From contig JAKEHD010000765.1 of the NCBI GenBank assembly GCA_022615215.1, positions 1 through 5,617 on the forward strand: a DNA stretch of 5,617 bases, in the 5' to 3' direction. Under the pieces are notes generated by a model. The model did not search any database. It was not told the origin of the DNA and saw only the letters and a program-made list of their open reading frames with translations. The stretch is from Blastocatellia bacterium (GTDB lineage: Bacteria; Acidobacteriota; Blastocatellia; UBA7656). The position numbers and the translations under genes were made by a program. Shown here one piece after another: positions 1-5,617 of this stretch. The stretch's first letter is position 1, and each line of letters starts with the position of its first letter.

Positions 1-177
1 AAGCCCAAGCGCCGGATCCCGCAGGATCGCGCTGATTTCGGCCGGCGTGAGCAAGGTGCCGCCGCGGGCGCCTATGGGAAAGATGACCGCGTCCTTGCCG
101 GCCCACATGCCTTCAAAAGTGGAGCGTAGCACTTGGCCCGGGGTGACTTCCTGACCTTCCTTAGGGATGAGCCCCAA
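1..177 (-). CDS. Unrecognised partial gene running off the left edge, overlapping the S8 stop
   Basis: Beyond the S8 stop, the frame shifted by +1 stays open to the window edge, from after a TAG at 222-220 (73 codons). It has strong codon character: third positions are mostly G or C, while the other two minus-strand frames hit stops here. The peptide looks like real protein, for example TFEGMWAGKDAVIFPIGARG followed by LTPAEISAILRDP, but I do not recognise a family. The start is unresolved. TTG at 177 would overlap the S8 gene by 17 bp and has a weak AAGG upstream. GTG at 132 follows AGGAAG, but at a long 14-nt spacing. ATG at 108 has no proper site. No terminator is visible after the S8 stop, so read-through from the S8 promoter is likely. 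It could instead be a fragment whose true 5' end was lost. Confidence 0.5.
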   Translation of the reverse strand, partial: MGLIPKEGQEVTPGQVLRSTFEGMWAGKDAVIFPIGARGGTLLTPAEISAILRDPALGL

Positions 178-2605
178 AGACTCGGCCTTGGCGAGCTCCG
201 CCCGATTGATCGCGTATCTCTACGCGCCGGATGTTTATCACAGGGCGAATCTCGGGTGGCAGCGGCATATCGCCGGGGTCTTCACTGCTCCAATCGAGTT
301 CCATCTCTCCCGTGCTGTCTGTGGTGAAGGTGCCGAGGAAATGGCCGTCGACGAAGATCATATATGGCGCAATGGCATTGAGATTTTTAGCGTCTATATC
401 GAGGTCGTCGCGCGTGCCCCTCGTTCGCACGCGCACCCGGCCTTCTGCGTTCGGGTCTACGCCCGTCGGGACGAGATCGACCTCTTTGCGTATTTCATCA
501 CCGCCGCCATCATCGCCGCCGCCGCCATTATCATCGCCACCGCCGTTATCATCGCCGCCGCCGATGTTGCCGCCGCCCGGCTGGAAATCGCCTTGCAAAA
601 CAGCCTGTCCGGCCTGGTCGCGCAACTCGACATGTTGAATGCTCGTCACGGGTCTGACCGATTGCGGGAGCGGGCGGTCGCCTGATCCGTCGCTCCTGAA
701 TTTGACTTCCAGATATCCGCCTTTACTCGAACTCGACTCAGCGGTGGCCGCTCCGATGTTATTTCCGTCAACCCATATACTGTAAGCCGCGCCCGGAGTG
801 AGATTGTCCGCCTTGACTCTCAGTTCTTCGCGCTCCGATTCGACCTCTACGCGAGCTTCGCCGTTAGCGCCGGGCAGCACGCCTGTCGAGGCGAGGCTGG
901 CTTTTTTCTCGACAAACTGTCCGGTCCCGCCCGCGCCCGTGCCGAAGTCGCCTTGAAGCACTATGCGGTCGTCACGGTCGCGCACCTCGACATGGCGTAT
1001 GTTGCTTACAGGGTTCAACTCGGCCGGCAATGGAAGATCATTGCCGCTCGGTGCGGTCGAGAACTCGATTTTGAAAGAGCCGAAATTGCTGGTCACGGCC
1101 CGCGAATCGCTGTTGCCGTCGATTACGACCTGGCCATCGACTATAACTTTGTAAGAGGTGCGGGGGCTGAGTCCGCTGACCTCGACTTCGAACTCCTGCT
1201 CGGTTGCGGTAATCGAAATTTCAGCTTCTCCCTGAGCCGATGGTTCCACTCCCGTAGAGGCAAGCGAGGTCTCTGCATGAATGTTGGATACGGTGACGAG
1301 GCTACGGAGCGCCGCGAGCGGGTCTATGCGGCCCCTTCCCATCCTGCCCGCGAAACCCGGATTGGCATCGTCAATGTTTGAAGCAGTGTCTTCTATGACG
1401 CCTCTCGCGTTCGGGTGTCCGGGATCTGCGGCGAGTATGAGGGCGGCTTCGGCCGATGCCATCGGCGCGGCGAAAGATGTGCCGCTCCACATTGCGTAAT
1501 CGCCTCCCGCGCCTCCCGGAAACGCGCTTATGAGATCGATGCCCGGCGCAGAGACGGCGACTCCCAGGCCGTAGTTCGAAAACATGGCTTTGCGGTTCTC
1601 GGAATCTATGGCCGCTACGCCCATTGCATCTTCTTTCCAGCTTGCAGGAAACTGCGGGCGGGTGTCTGTGTTCTCGTTCGCGTTCCCGACGGCGGCCACA
1701 AGGACGGCCCCTCGCTGTCGGGCGTAAAGGATCGCATCGCGCATCATGTCTGTATTTTCAGGCGAGCCGAAGCTGAGGTTTATCACCTGAGCGCCATGGT
1801 CTGCGGCATACTTTATGGCCGAGGCTACTGTGAAGGCATCGCTCAGGCCGTCGGAAGCGAATGCGCGCACGGGCAGTATCTTCGCCGCCGGCGCGATAAG
1901 CGAGATCAACCCCGCGATAAAAGTGCCGTGACCCGTGATGTTGTTCTCGGGGTCGGGACCGCTCTCGCCGGGGTCGTTGTCGTTATCGACGAAGTCCCAG
2001 CCTCTCGCATCATCGACAAGCCCGTCCGCGTCTTCATCGATCAGATTATCGGCAAGCTCGCGCGCGTCTGTCCACATGTGCGATTGAAGCGCCGGATGTG
2101 TGTCGTCTATGCCCGTGTCTATGATGGCGACCGTCACGCCTTCTCCGCGCGAGCGCAATTGGGCGTCGCGCAAATTCAGCATATCGAGTTGATTCAGATA
2201 GCCGTCGAGCGCCTGGCCCGGCACCGCTTCGTCGCCGGGAAAGTCAAGCACCGACCGTCCGAAGACGTTGAGCGGGCTTGTGACCACAGGATTGAGCGCG
2301 GCGCTCAAGACGCGGCTGTCTTTCGCAAGGCGCTTGCGCCACTTATTCTCCTTCTTGCCCTTCTTGGTGCGGAGCAGATAGAAGTTCGTCCCGAAGAGTT
2401 GCTTTATCGTCGTGCTGGAGTATTGCGCGTTTATATCCTCGATCGCTACGCCCGGCATGAGTTCGACTACCACTTCGCCTTTGCGAAAGTCTCTAAGCCC
2501 ACCGGTCTGCGCCTGCGCGGGCGAGCGTGTGATGGCGAATAAAACTATAACGGCCAGTGAGACGGCCTTGAACCTTATGCTTATGAGTGCTGCTTGTCGT
2601 TTCAT
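161..2605 (-). CDS. Exported S8 (subtilisin-like) serine protease with three C-terminal beta repeats
   Basis: This is a secreted subtilase that should hydrolyse peptide bonds outside the cytoplasm; its substrate is unknown. In the 814-residue product, residues 1-32 form a signal peptide: basic start, hydrophobic core, and an AQA site before Gln33. Residues about 43-107 resemble the N-terminal prodomain of fervidolysin-type subtilases. The catalytic domain spans about 143-438. Asp163 lies in IIDTGIDDTHP, His226 in TGHGTFIAG, oxyanion Asn308 in AAVGN and Ser377 in SGTSFAAPMAS, so the triad is intact. An Asp-rich loop (187-212) precedes the His, as in related enzymes where such loops often bind calcium. 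Three beta-rich repeats follow. ATG at 2605 is chosen because AAGAAGGAAG sits just upstream and the signal peptide then starts properly; an in-frame GTG at 2641 has neither advantage. The gene has its own promoter and lies 102 bp after the CHAT gene. The protease call is firm; the function of the C-terminal part is not known. Confidence 0.95.
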   Translation of the reverse strand: MKRQAALISIRFKAVSLAVIVLFAITRSPAQAQTGGLRDFRKGEVVVELMPGVAIEDINAQYSSTTIKQLFGTNFYLLRTKKGKKENKWRKRLAKDSRVLSAALNPVVTSPLNVFGRSVLDFPGDEAVPGQALDGYLNQLDMLNLRDAQLRSRGEGVTVAIIDTGIDDTHPALQSHMWTDARELADNLIDEDADGLVDDARGWDFVDNDNDPGESGPDPENNITGHGTFIAGLISLIAPAAKILPVRAFASDGLSDAFTVASAIKYAADHGAQVINLSFGSPENTDMMRDAILYARQRGAVLVAAVGNANENTDTRPQFPASWKEDAMGVAAIDSENRKAMFSNYGLGVAVSAPGIDLISAFPGGAGGDYAMWSGTSFAAPMASAEAALILAADPGHPNARGVIEDTASNIDDANPGFAGRMGRGRIDPLAALRSLVTVSNIHAETSLASTGVEPSAQGEAEISITATEQEFEVEVSGLSPRTSYKVIVDGQVVIDGNSDSRAVTSNFGSFKIEFSTAPSGNDLPLPAELNPVSNIRHVEVRDRDDRIVLQGDFGTGAGGTGQFVEKKASLASTGVLPGANGEARVEVESEREELRVKADNLTPGAAYSIWVDGNNIGAATAESSSSKGGYLEVKFRSDGSGDRPLPQSVRPVTSIQHVELRDQAGQAVLQGDFQPGGGNIGGGDDNGGGDDNGGGGDDGGGDEIRKEVDLVPTGVDPNAEGRVRVRTRGTRDDLDIDAKNLNAIAPYMIFVDGHFLGTFTTDSTGEMELDWSSEDPGDMPLPPEIRPVINIRRVEIRDQSGGARQGRVFGAHP
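164..487 (-). repeat. C-terminal beta repeat 3 of the S8 protease, with altered end
   Basis: Residues about 707-814 repeat the same plan: VPTGVDP, then YMIFVDGHFLGTF, then a glycine turn and MELDW, then MPLPPEIRP and VEIRDQSG. The conserved closing VLQGDF is replaced by a loosely matching RQGRVFGAHP, after which the protein stops. The changed end lies where the left-edge reading frame overlaps the gene. Confidence 0.65.
494..583 (-). repeat. Gly/Asp-rich low-complexity linker in the S8 protease
   Basis: Residues about 675-704 consist almost wholly of Gly, Asp and Asn in a GGGDDN-like unit, encoded by near-repetitive GGC/GAT/AAT codons. It separates repeats 2 and 3. It most likely acts as a flexible acidic spacer and could bind calcium outside the cell. 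Tandem DNA of this kind can change length by replication slippage. Confidence 0.75.
584..904 (-). repeat. C-terminal beta repeat 2 of the S8 protease
   Basis: Residues about 568-674 are the closest relative of repeat 1. They share the LASTGV opening, the YSIWVDGN turn, GGYLEVKF, the RPLPQ segment and the closing VELRDQ with VLQGDF. The copies match at protein level but show no long nucleotide identity, so the duplication is old. Confidence 0.7.
944..1276 (-). repeat. C-terminal beta repeat 1 of the S8 protease
   Basis: Residues about 444-554 of the S8 product form the first of three diverged domain copies. Each copy shares an S/P-TGV opening, an alternating charged and hydrophobic strand, a V-D-G turn after an aromatic (YKVIVDGQVV here), a glycine turn leading into a strand (FGSFKIEF), an LPLP-type segment, then a V-E-V-R-D strand closing with VLQGDF. 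The pattern suggests an immunoglobulin-like beta sandwich, possibly for surface attachment or substrate binding. I cannot assign a named domain. Confidence 0.7.
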
Positions 2606-2608
2606 AAT

Positions 2609-2618
2609 CTTCCTTCTT
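2609..2618 (-). promoter_or_regulatory. Ribosome binding site deciding the S8 start
   Basis: The minus strand reads AAGAAGGAAG here. Its AGGA core lies 5 nt upstream of the ATG at 2605. No comparable purine-rich site precedes the in-frame GTG at 2641, so translation should start at the ATG and yield a normal signal peptide. Confidence 0.75.
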
Positions 2619-2624
2619 AATTTC

Positions 2625-2646
2625 GCCGGTCTGATTTTCACCCGGC
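2625..2646 (-). promoter_or_regulatory. Imperfect palindrome at the S8 transcription start (operator or 5' UTR hairpin)
   Basis: On the minus strand a GCCGG arm pairs with CCGGC. Inside it, TGA pairs with TCA around an AAA loop, separated from the outer stem by a 1x2 mismatch. The 22-bp element begins at about +1 of the predicted promoter and ends about 7 nt before the AAGAAGGAAG ribosome site. That position suits a repressor operator or an mRNA leader hairpin affecting stability or initiation. The alternative GTG start (2641) lies inside it, another reason to prefer the ATG. The symmetry is seen in the sequence; the function is inferred. Confidence 0.4.
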
Positions 2647-2653
2647 CTCTATA

Positions 2654-2682
2654 AGTATAATGACCATTGCATCCTGTGCCAA
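2654..2682 (-). promoter_or_regulatory. Sigma-70-type promoter of the S8 protease gene
   Basis: On the minus strand, TTGGCA (2682-2677) and TATACT (2659-2654) each match the housekeeping -35 and -10 consensus at five of six bases, with an ideal 17-bp spacer. The expected transcription start is near 2648-2646, giving a leader of about 42 nt before the ATG at 2605. The promoter lies in the only sizeable gap between the two complete genes, which supports it being real. It means the S8 gene can be expressed without read-through from the CHAT gene. No transcript data are available here. Confidence 0.7.
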
Positions 2683-2702
2683 AAACCCGCTATTACAGGC
2701 TT
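2681..2702 (-). terminator. Weak terminator-like hairpin after the CHAT gene
   Basis: Just after the CHAT stop the transcript could fold CCUGU with GCGGG around an AAUA loop, extendable by A-U and G-U pairs, followed by a run of five U. Several pairs are G-U wobbles, and the U run would be partly used if the stem extends, so it would be a weak terminator at best. It overlaps the -35 of the S8 promoter. Partial read-through into the S8 gene is plausible. Confidence 0.25.
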
Positions 2703-2707
2703 CCGGC

Positions 2708-5563
2708 TCAAATCGGATTCCCCATCAAGACGAACGGTGCCCAGTAGTAAGGGTGCCCGTAAGCCTCCTTGATAGCGAGTTGCGCATGGCGGAGTGCGGC
2801 GCGCTTGGTCGCCCCCTCGCGTATGCGCGAGTACATCTCGCTCATAAAGTCCGCAGTCGAGCGGTCGCTCACTGCCCAGAGGCTCGCCACGAGCGACGGC
2901 ACGCCCGCGTACATGAAGCCTCGCATGAGGCCGTGAAGCTCATCGCCCGGAAAGACCATGTTCACGCCCGTGTGGCAGGCCGAGAGCGTCACCATCTCCG
3001 CGTTTATCCGCAGGTCGAGCAGGCTGTAAAAATTCAGGTGCGAATCGGCCAGTTTCAAAAACGAGAACATGGGATTGTCGCGCCGGAAGTAGCCGTGCGA
3101 GGCCAGATGCAGGAAGCGCGCTTCGGGCGCAACCCGTATCAGGTTGTCGCGTGTGGCTCGCTCTCCGGTCAGCTTGATCGCGTCGGGAAAGATAGCGCCC
3201 AGCGTGTGAATCTCATCTTCTATGCTCGGCGTGCCGCATTCGGCCACGCCCAAAGCGACCATCTTTCCGCTCTCTGCGGTTCGATGTTTCAGATTGGAGA
3301 TGTCAGAGCGGCAGAGCTTCAATACAGCGGCGCTCGGCGCATAAGACAACTCGAACCGGTCTACCAGAAATCCCGCTCCGTCGCGCAGCGCGTGAAACGG
3401 CACATAGTGAAGCGCGCCGTGCGGTATGACTACGAGCCGTGTGCCCTCGATAAGGGATTCGAGCGGCGCGAAGACCATTTCATACAATCGGGTCAGGTGC
3501 TCGTCGGCCGCGCGCCTGAGTTGACCGAAGTGGGCATCGACGTAGGCCGGGCCGTAGTTGAATTTTTCAAGCTGGAAGCGCAAGGCCGCAAGCTGTTGCT
3601 CGGCCTCACGCCTTGATGTTATGGCGCGGACGACTTTGATCCGGTCGCGGGTGACTACGAAGGCCGATACCTGATCTTCTGTTATGAAATACTCGATGGC
3701 GGTTTCATCAGCTTCGAGCGCGCCGCGAAGGTCTGCGCCCGTTGCCGGTTGAAGCCGCTGGATTTCCGCAAACGCAGAGCCTTCTGATTCCATGCGGCGG
3801 AAGAGCCGGGCTATCTGGCGTTCGCATCGCACGACCGAGTTGCGATAACGGGCGGCGCTCGCGGCATTGCGTTGATCGCCCTTCTCGTCTTCGAGGTTCG
3901 CGTGCGAACTGTACCAGTTCAAATCTTCTATAAGCTTTTTCAGATGGGCGCGAGTCTCCGGGTCCACACCGCTCTCTGAGGGCTTGCCCTCGCCGCGCAC
4001 ATAGCGAGCGAGCAGATCGGCCAGGGCGCGCGATTTCGACGATTCGACATACCGAAACGCTTCCTCCATAGTCTGCGGACTGCCTTCGTCGAGACAAGCG
4101 GTTATAGCATCTTCGTAGGCTTCTATTTTGTCGCGCAGGAAGGTTGCTTTGAACTCGTCGGCCGCAATGCCTCCGCGCATCTGTTCTACGGTATCTACGG
4201 CGCGGCGGAAGCTCTCAATCGCCTGGCGTTTGCGATTGCGGTCGCGCTCTATGCGCCCTATCAAATTATGGCACTGATAAGAGATCGCAGGCGCATAAGC
4301 TCCCTCTATGGTTTTGAGAGAGAGCTTTGCCATGCGCGCGGCCCGTGTCAGGTCGCCCTCAGCGTAAGCGGCGCGCGCTTGAAGCACGCGCGCATATCCG
4401 CACTTGGTCGCGAGCCGATTCCGTGCGAATACGCGCGCCGACGATATCGCGCGGGCAGAAGCCTCCGCAAAATCGTTGCGCCGAATCGCCAGCTCGGCCA
4501 GATAAGAATCGACCAGCGCTGTAAGAATGCTGTTGCGGCTGCGGGCGAACGCCTCGCGGGCTTCCATCAGGCCCACATGTGCCCGATCCAATTCTCCGAG
4601 TCCCATTCGCGCAAGCGATTCGACAAGCGTGGCCTGCGCCGACTCATAAGGCATACCGAAACGCTTGAAGCTCGCTTGCGCGGCGGCGGCATTTTCGGCC
4701 GCCTCGTCGAATGCATTCAGCGCAAGCATTATTTCGGCGATCTCCTGATGGCACCAGGCGACGGGTTTCGCGCTCCCAAGTCTCTCCAGTTGGTCGCGCA
4801 CTCGATGATAACCGGTGAGGGCGATGTTGTAGTTGCCGCGCAGGAATTGCAGGTAGGCTATATGGAAGCGCGCTTCTGCTGCAAACAGGCTCTGCCCGGT
4901 TCGGTCGAATGCGGCGGCGGCCCTGTCGAGCAATGCCTGCGCCTCATCGGGCCTGTCGGTTTCGAGGAAAATGTTCGAGCGGTTGAAATCGATGAATCCG
5001 CGCATGGTATCATCGCCCGCTATTGAAAATATTTCGTGAGCACGGTCGTAATGATCGAGCGCCTTTTTGTAGCGGTCGAGCCGGTAGTAAACATTTCCGA
5101 CGTTGGATTCGAGTTGCGCGAGGTGAGCAGGCTCGCTTCGCGTGAGCACTCGCCGGGCCGCTCGCGCGGTGCGCAGGGCGTCGTCGTAGCGGCCCATCTG
5201 CCTGAGCACTGCAACCTGCTGTATCTGTAGGACGGCGGCTTCCGAAGAAAGCTTTGCGGCCCGCATAGCGGTTATGGCGCTCTCGTAAAGCGACTGCGCT
5301 TTATCGTATTGGCCCCAGTGGTTCAGCACTGCCGCGCGGCCCGCCTGAGCGAATGCTTCCGAGATTGAGTCGCCCATGAGCGCGGCCAATCGCTCCAGGC
5401 GCGCGGCCAGGCGTTCGGCTGCATCAAGGTCACTCCCGGCCAGACGGTCTATCTCTGATTTGAGCGCCGCAACCATTTGCCAACCGGCACCGACGGGCTG
5501 CTCGCTCAGGAAAGCCTCTGCGCTTTCGGCCTCCATCAATCTGTTTGCCAACTCGTTGCTCAC
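2708..5563 (-). CDS. TPR-CHAT protein (caspase-fold cysteine protease family), cytoplasmic
   Basis: The 951-residue product joins a long TPR array to a C-terminal CHAT domain, a caspase/separase-clan fold; many members are proteases or protease-like regulators. No signal peptide or membrane segment is visible, so it should act in the cytoplasm. About ten TPR-like helix pairs with roughly 40-residue spacing cover residues 66-465; one of the clearest is VGNVYYRLDRYKKALDHY at 155-172. A helical linker (about 470-600) includes EEAFRYVESSKSRALADLL, typical of this architecture. CHAT covers about 610-951: VVIPHGALHYVPFHAL at 711-726, HLASHG with putative catalytic His823, SACHTG with putative catalytic Cys863, GDEL at 873-876, SLWAVSD at 894-900, and the terminal HPYYWAPFVLMG. 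The full dyad suggests an active enzyme. GTG at 5563 is chosen because GAAGAG lies 7 nt upstream and an in-frame TGA at 5611-5609 blocks extension; the ATG at 5536 has no ribosome site. TPRs normally bind protein partners, and the partner here is unknown. Confidence 0.95.
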   Translation of the reverse strand: MSNELANRLMEAESAEAFLSEQPVGAGWQMVAALKSEIDRLAGSDLDAAERLAARLERLAALMGDSISEAFAQAGRAAVLNHWGQYDKAQSLYESAITAMRAAKLSSEAAVLQIQQVAVLRQMGRYDDALRTARAARRVLTRSEPAHLAQLESNVGNVYYRLDRYKKALDHYDRAHEIFSIAGDDTMRGFIDFNRSNIFLETDRPDEAQALLDRAAAAFDRTGQSLFAAEARFHIAYLQFLRGNYNIALTGYHRVRDQLERLGSAKPVAWCHQEIAEIMLALNAFDEAAENAAAAQASFKRFGMPYESAQATLVESLARMGLGELDRAHVGLMEAREAFARSRNSILTALVDSYLAELAIRRNDFAEASARAISSARVFARNRLATKCGYARVLQARAAYAEGDLTRAARMAKLSLKTIEGAYAPAISYQCHNLIGRIERDRNRKRQAIESFRRAVDTVEQMRGGIAADEFKATFLRDKIEAYEDAITACLDEGSPQTMEEAFRYVESSKSRALADLLARYVRGEGKPSESGVDPETRAHLKKLIEDLNWYSSHANLEDEKGDQRNAASAARYRNSVVRCERQIARLFRRMESEGSAFAEIQRLQPATGADLRGALEADETAIEYFITEDQVSAFVVTRDRIKVVRAITSRREAEQQLAALRFQLEKFNYGPAYVDAHFGQLRRAADEHLTRLYEMVFAPLESLIEGTRLVVIPHGALHYVPFHALRDGAGFLVDRFELSYAPSAAVLKLCRSDISNLKHRTAESGKMVALGVAECGTPSIEDEIHTLGAIFPDAIKLTGERATRDNLIRVAPEARFLHLASHGYFRRDNPMFSFLKLADSHLNFYSLLDLRINAEMVTLSACHTGVNMVFPGDELHGLMRGFMYAGVPSLVASLWAVSDRSTADFMSEMYSRIREGATKRAALRHAQLAIKEAYGHPYYWAPFVLMGNPI

Positions 5564-5617
5564 TTTTTCACTCTTCGAGCACGCGCGGGGAATAAGAAAG
5601 AAATCTTTTCAGAAAGA
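5564..5617 (-). other. Leader of the CHAT gene, possibly the 3' end of an upstream gene
   Basis: The CHAT frame is stopped by TGA at 5611-5609. The two other minus-strand frames are both open from the window edge. One ends in TGA at 5562-5560, overlapping the GTG start as GTGA, with C-terminal peptide FPARARRVKK. The other ends in TGA at 5570-5568, five bases before the CHAT GTG, with peptide FLSYSPRVLEE. Either would be a tightly coupled upstream gene, but about 16 codons cannot decide, and the stretch may simply be a leader. No clear promoter is seen in it. Confidence 0.3.
5571..5576 (-). promoter_or_regulatory. Ribosome binding site of the TPR-CHAT gene
   Basis: The minus strand reads GAAGAG, 7 nt upstream of the GTG at 5563. 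It is a moderate Shine-Dalgarno match at normal spacing and supports the GTG start over the internal ATG at 5536. Confidence 0.5.

Noticed and set aside
164..205. Sequencing frameshift truncating the S8 protein
   Set aside because: The native frame still aligns loosely with the closing strand of repeats 1 and 2 (QGRVF versus LQGDF), and the shifted frame does not restore a GDF ending, so a shift is not needed; it remains possible only if the protein truly extends.
1415..2542. Long plus-strand open frame of 375 codons antisense to the S8 gene
   Set aside because: It mirrors the codon structure of the S8 gene, encodes an Arg/His/Cys-rich composition with no recognisable motif, and the opposite strand has an unmistakable subtilase.
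2639..2641. In-frame GTG start 12 codons upstream for the S8 protease
   Set aside because: It has no Shine-Dalgarno site, lies within the palindrome a few bases after the predicted transcription start, and would put a charged extension before the signal peptide.
2669..2682. Sigma-54-like TGGCAC...GC element
   Set aside because: The GG and GC pairs are separated by 8 rather than the required 10 bases, while the same bases fit a sigma-70 promoter with an ideal spacer.
2660..3616. Plus-strand open frame of 318 codons antisense to the CHAT domain
   Set aside because: It lies opposite the most conserved part of the CHAT gene, has an unnatural basic composition and shows no domain pattern.
4268..5026. 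Plus-strand open frame of 252 codons antisense to the TPR region
   Set aside because: It is a by-product of GC-rich codons on the opposite strand; no ribosome site or motif supports it.
2708..5563. TPR-CHAT as part of a type III-E CRISPR (Craspase-like) system
   Set aside because: No repeat-spacer array or Cas gene is in the window, and TPR-CHAT architecture is common in bacteria outside CRISPR loci.

Overview
The window is a compact, GC-rich bacterial segment with every supported gene on the minus strand. Two large complete genes fill almost all of it. In transcription order they are a 951-residue cytoplasmic TPR-CHAT protein (caspase-fold protease family, 5563 to 2708) and an 814-residue exported subtilisin-like serine protease (S8 family, 2605 to 161). 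A third reading frame with coding character overlaps the end of the protease gene and runs off the left edge. About 54 bases of an unresolved upstream region remain at the right edge.

The organism cannot be fixed from this sequence. Long TPR-CHAT proteins, S8 proteases with repeated C-terminal beta domains, GC-rich codons and Shine-Dalgarno-led starts would fit an environmental bacterium such as an Acidobacteriota (Blastocatellia-like) species. That is a guess from gene style, not from a marker gene.

Layout, left to right: 1-219 holds the open, unrecognised minus-strand frame. 161-2605 is the S8 protease, with a signal peptide, a prodomain, a complete Asp-His-Ser triad with oxyanion Asn, and three diverged beta-rich repeats; a Gly/Asp-rich linker separates repeats 2 and 3. 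2606-2707 is a short but information-rich intergenic region. It carries a near-consensus sigma-70 promoter (TTGGCA, 17 bp, TATACT), an imperfect palindrome at about the transcription start, and a strong ribosome binding site, with a weak terminator-like hairpin overlapping the -35. 2708-5563 is the TPR-CHAT gene. 5564-5617 is its leader, which may include the 3' end of another gene.

The two proteins are both protease-fold enzymes but act in different compartments. The CHAT protein has no signal peptide and should sense or bind partners through its TPR array in the cytoplasm. The S8 enzyme should be exported. They are co-directional, but the S8 gene has its own good promoter and a possible operator, so it need not be strictly co-expressed with the CHAT gene. 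A functional link (regulated proteolysis, stress or conflict response) is a hypothesis only. No mobile element, tRNA, rRNA or CRISPR array was found.
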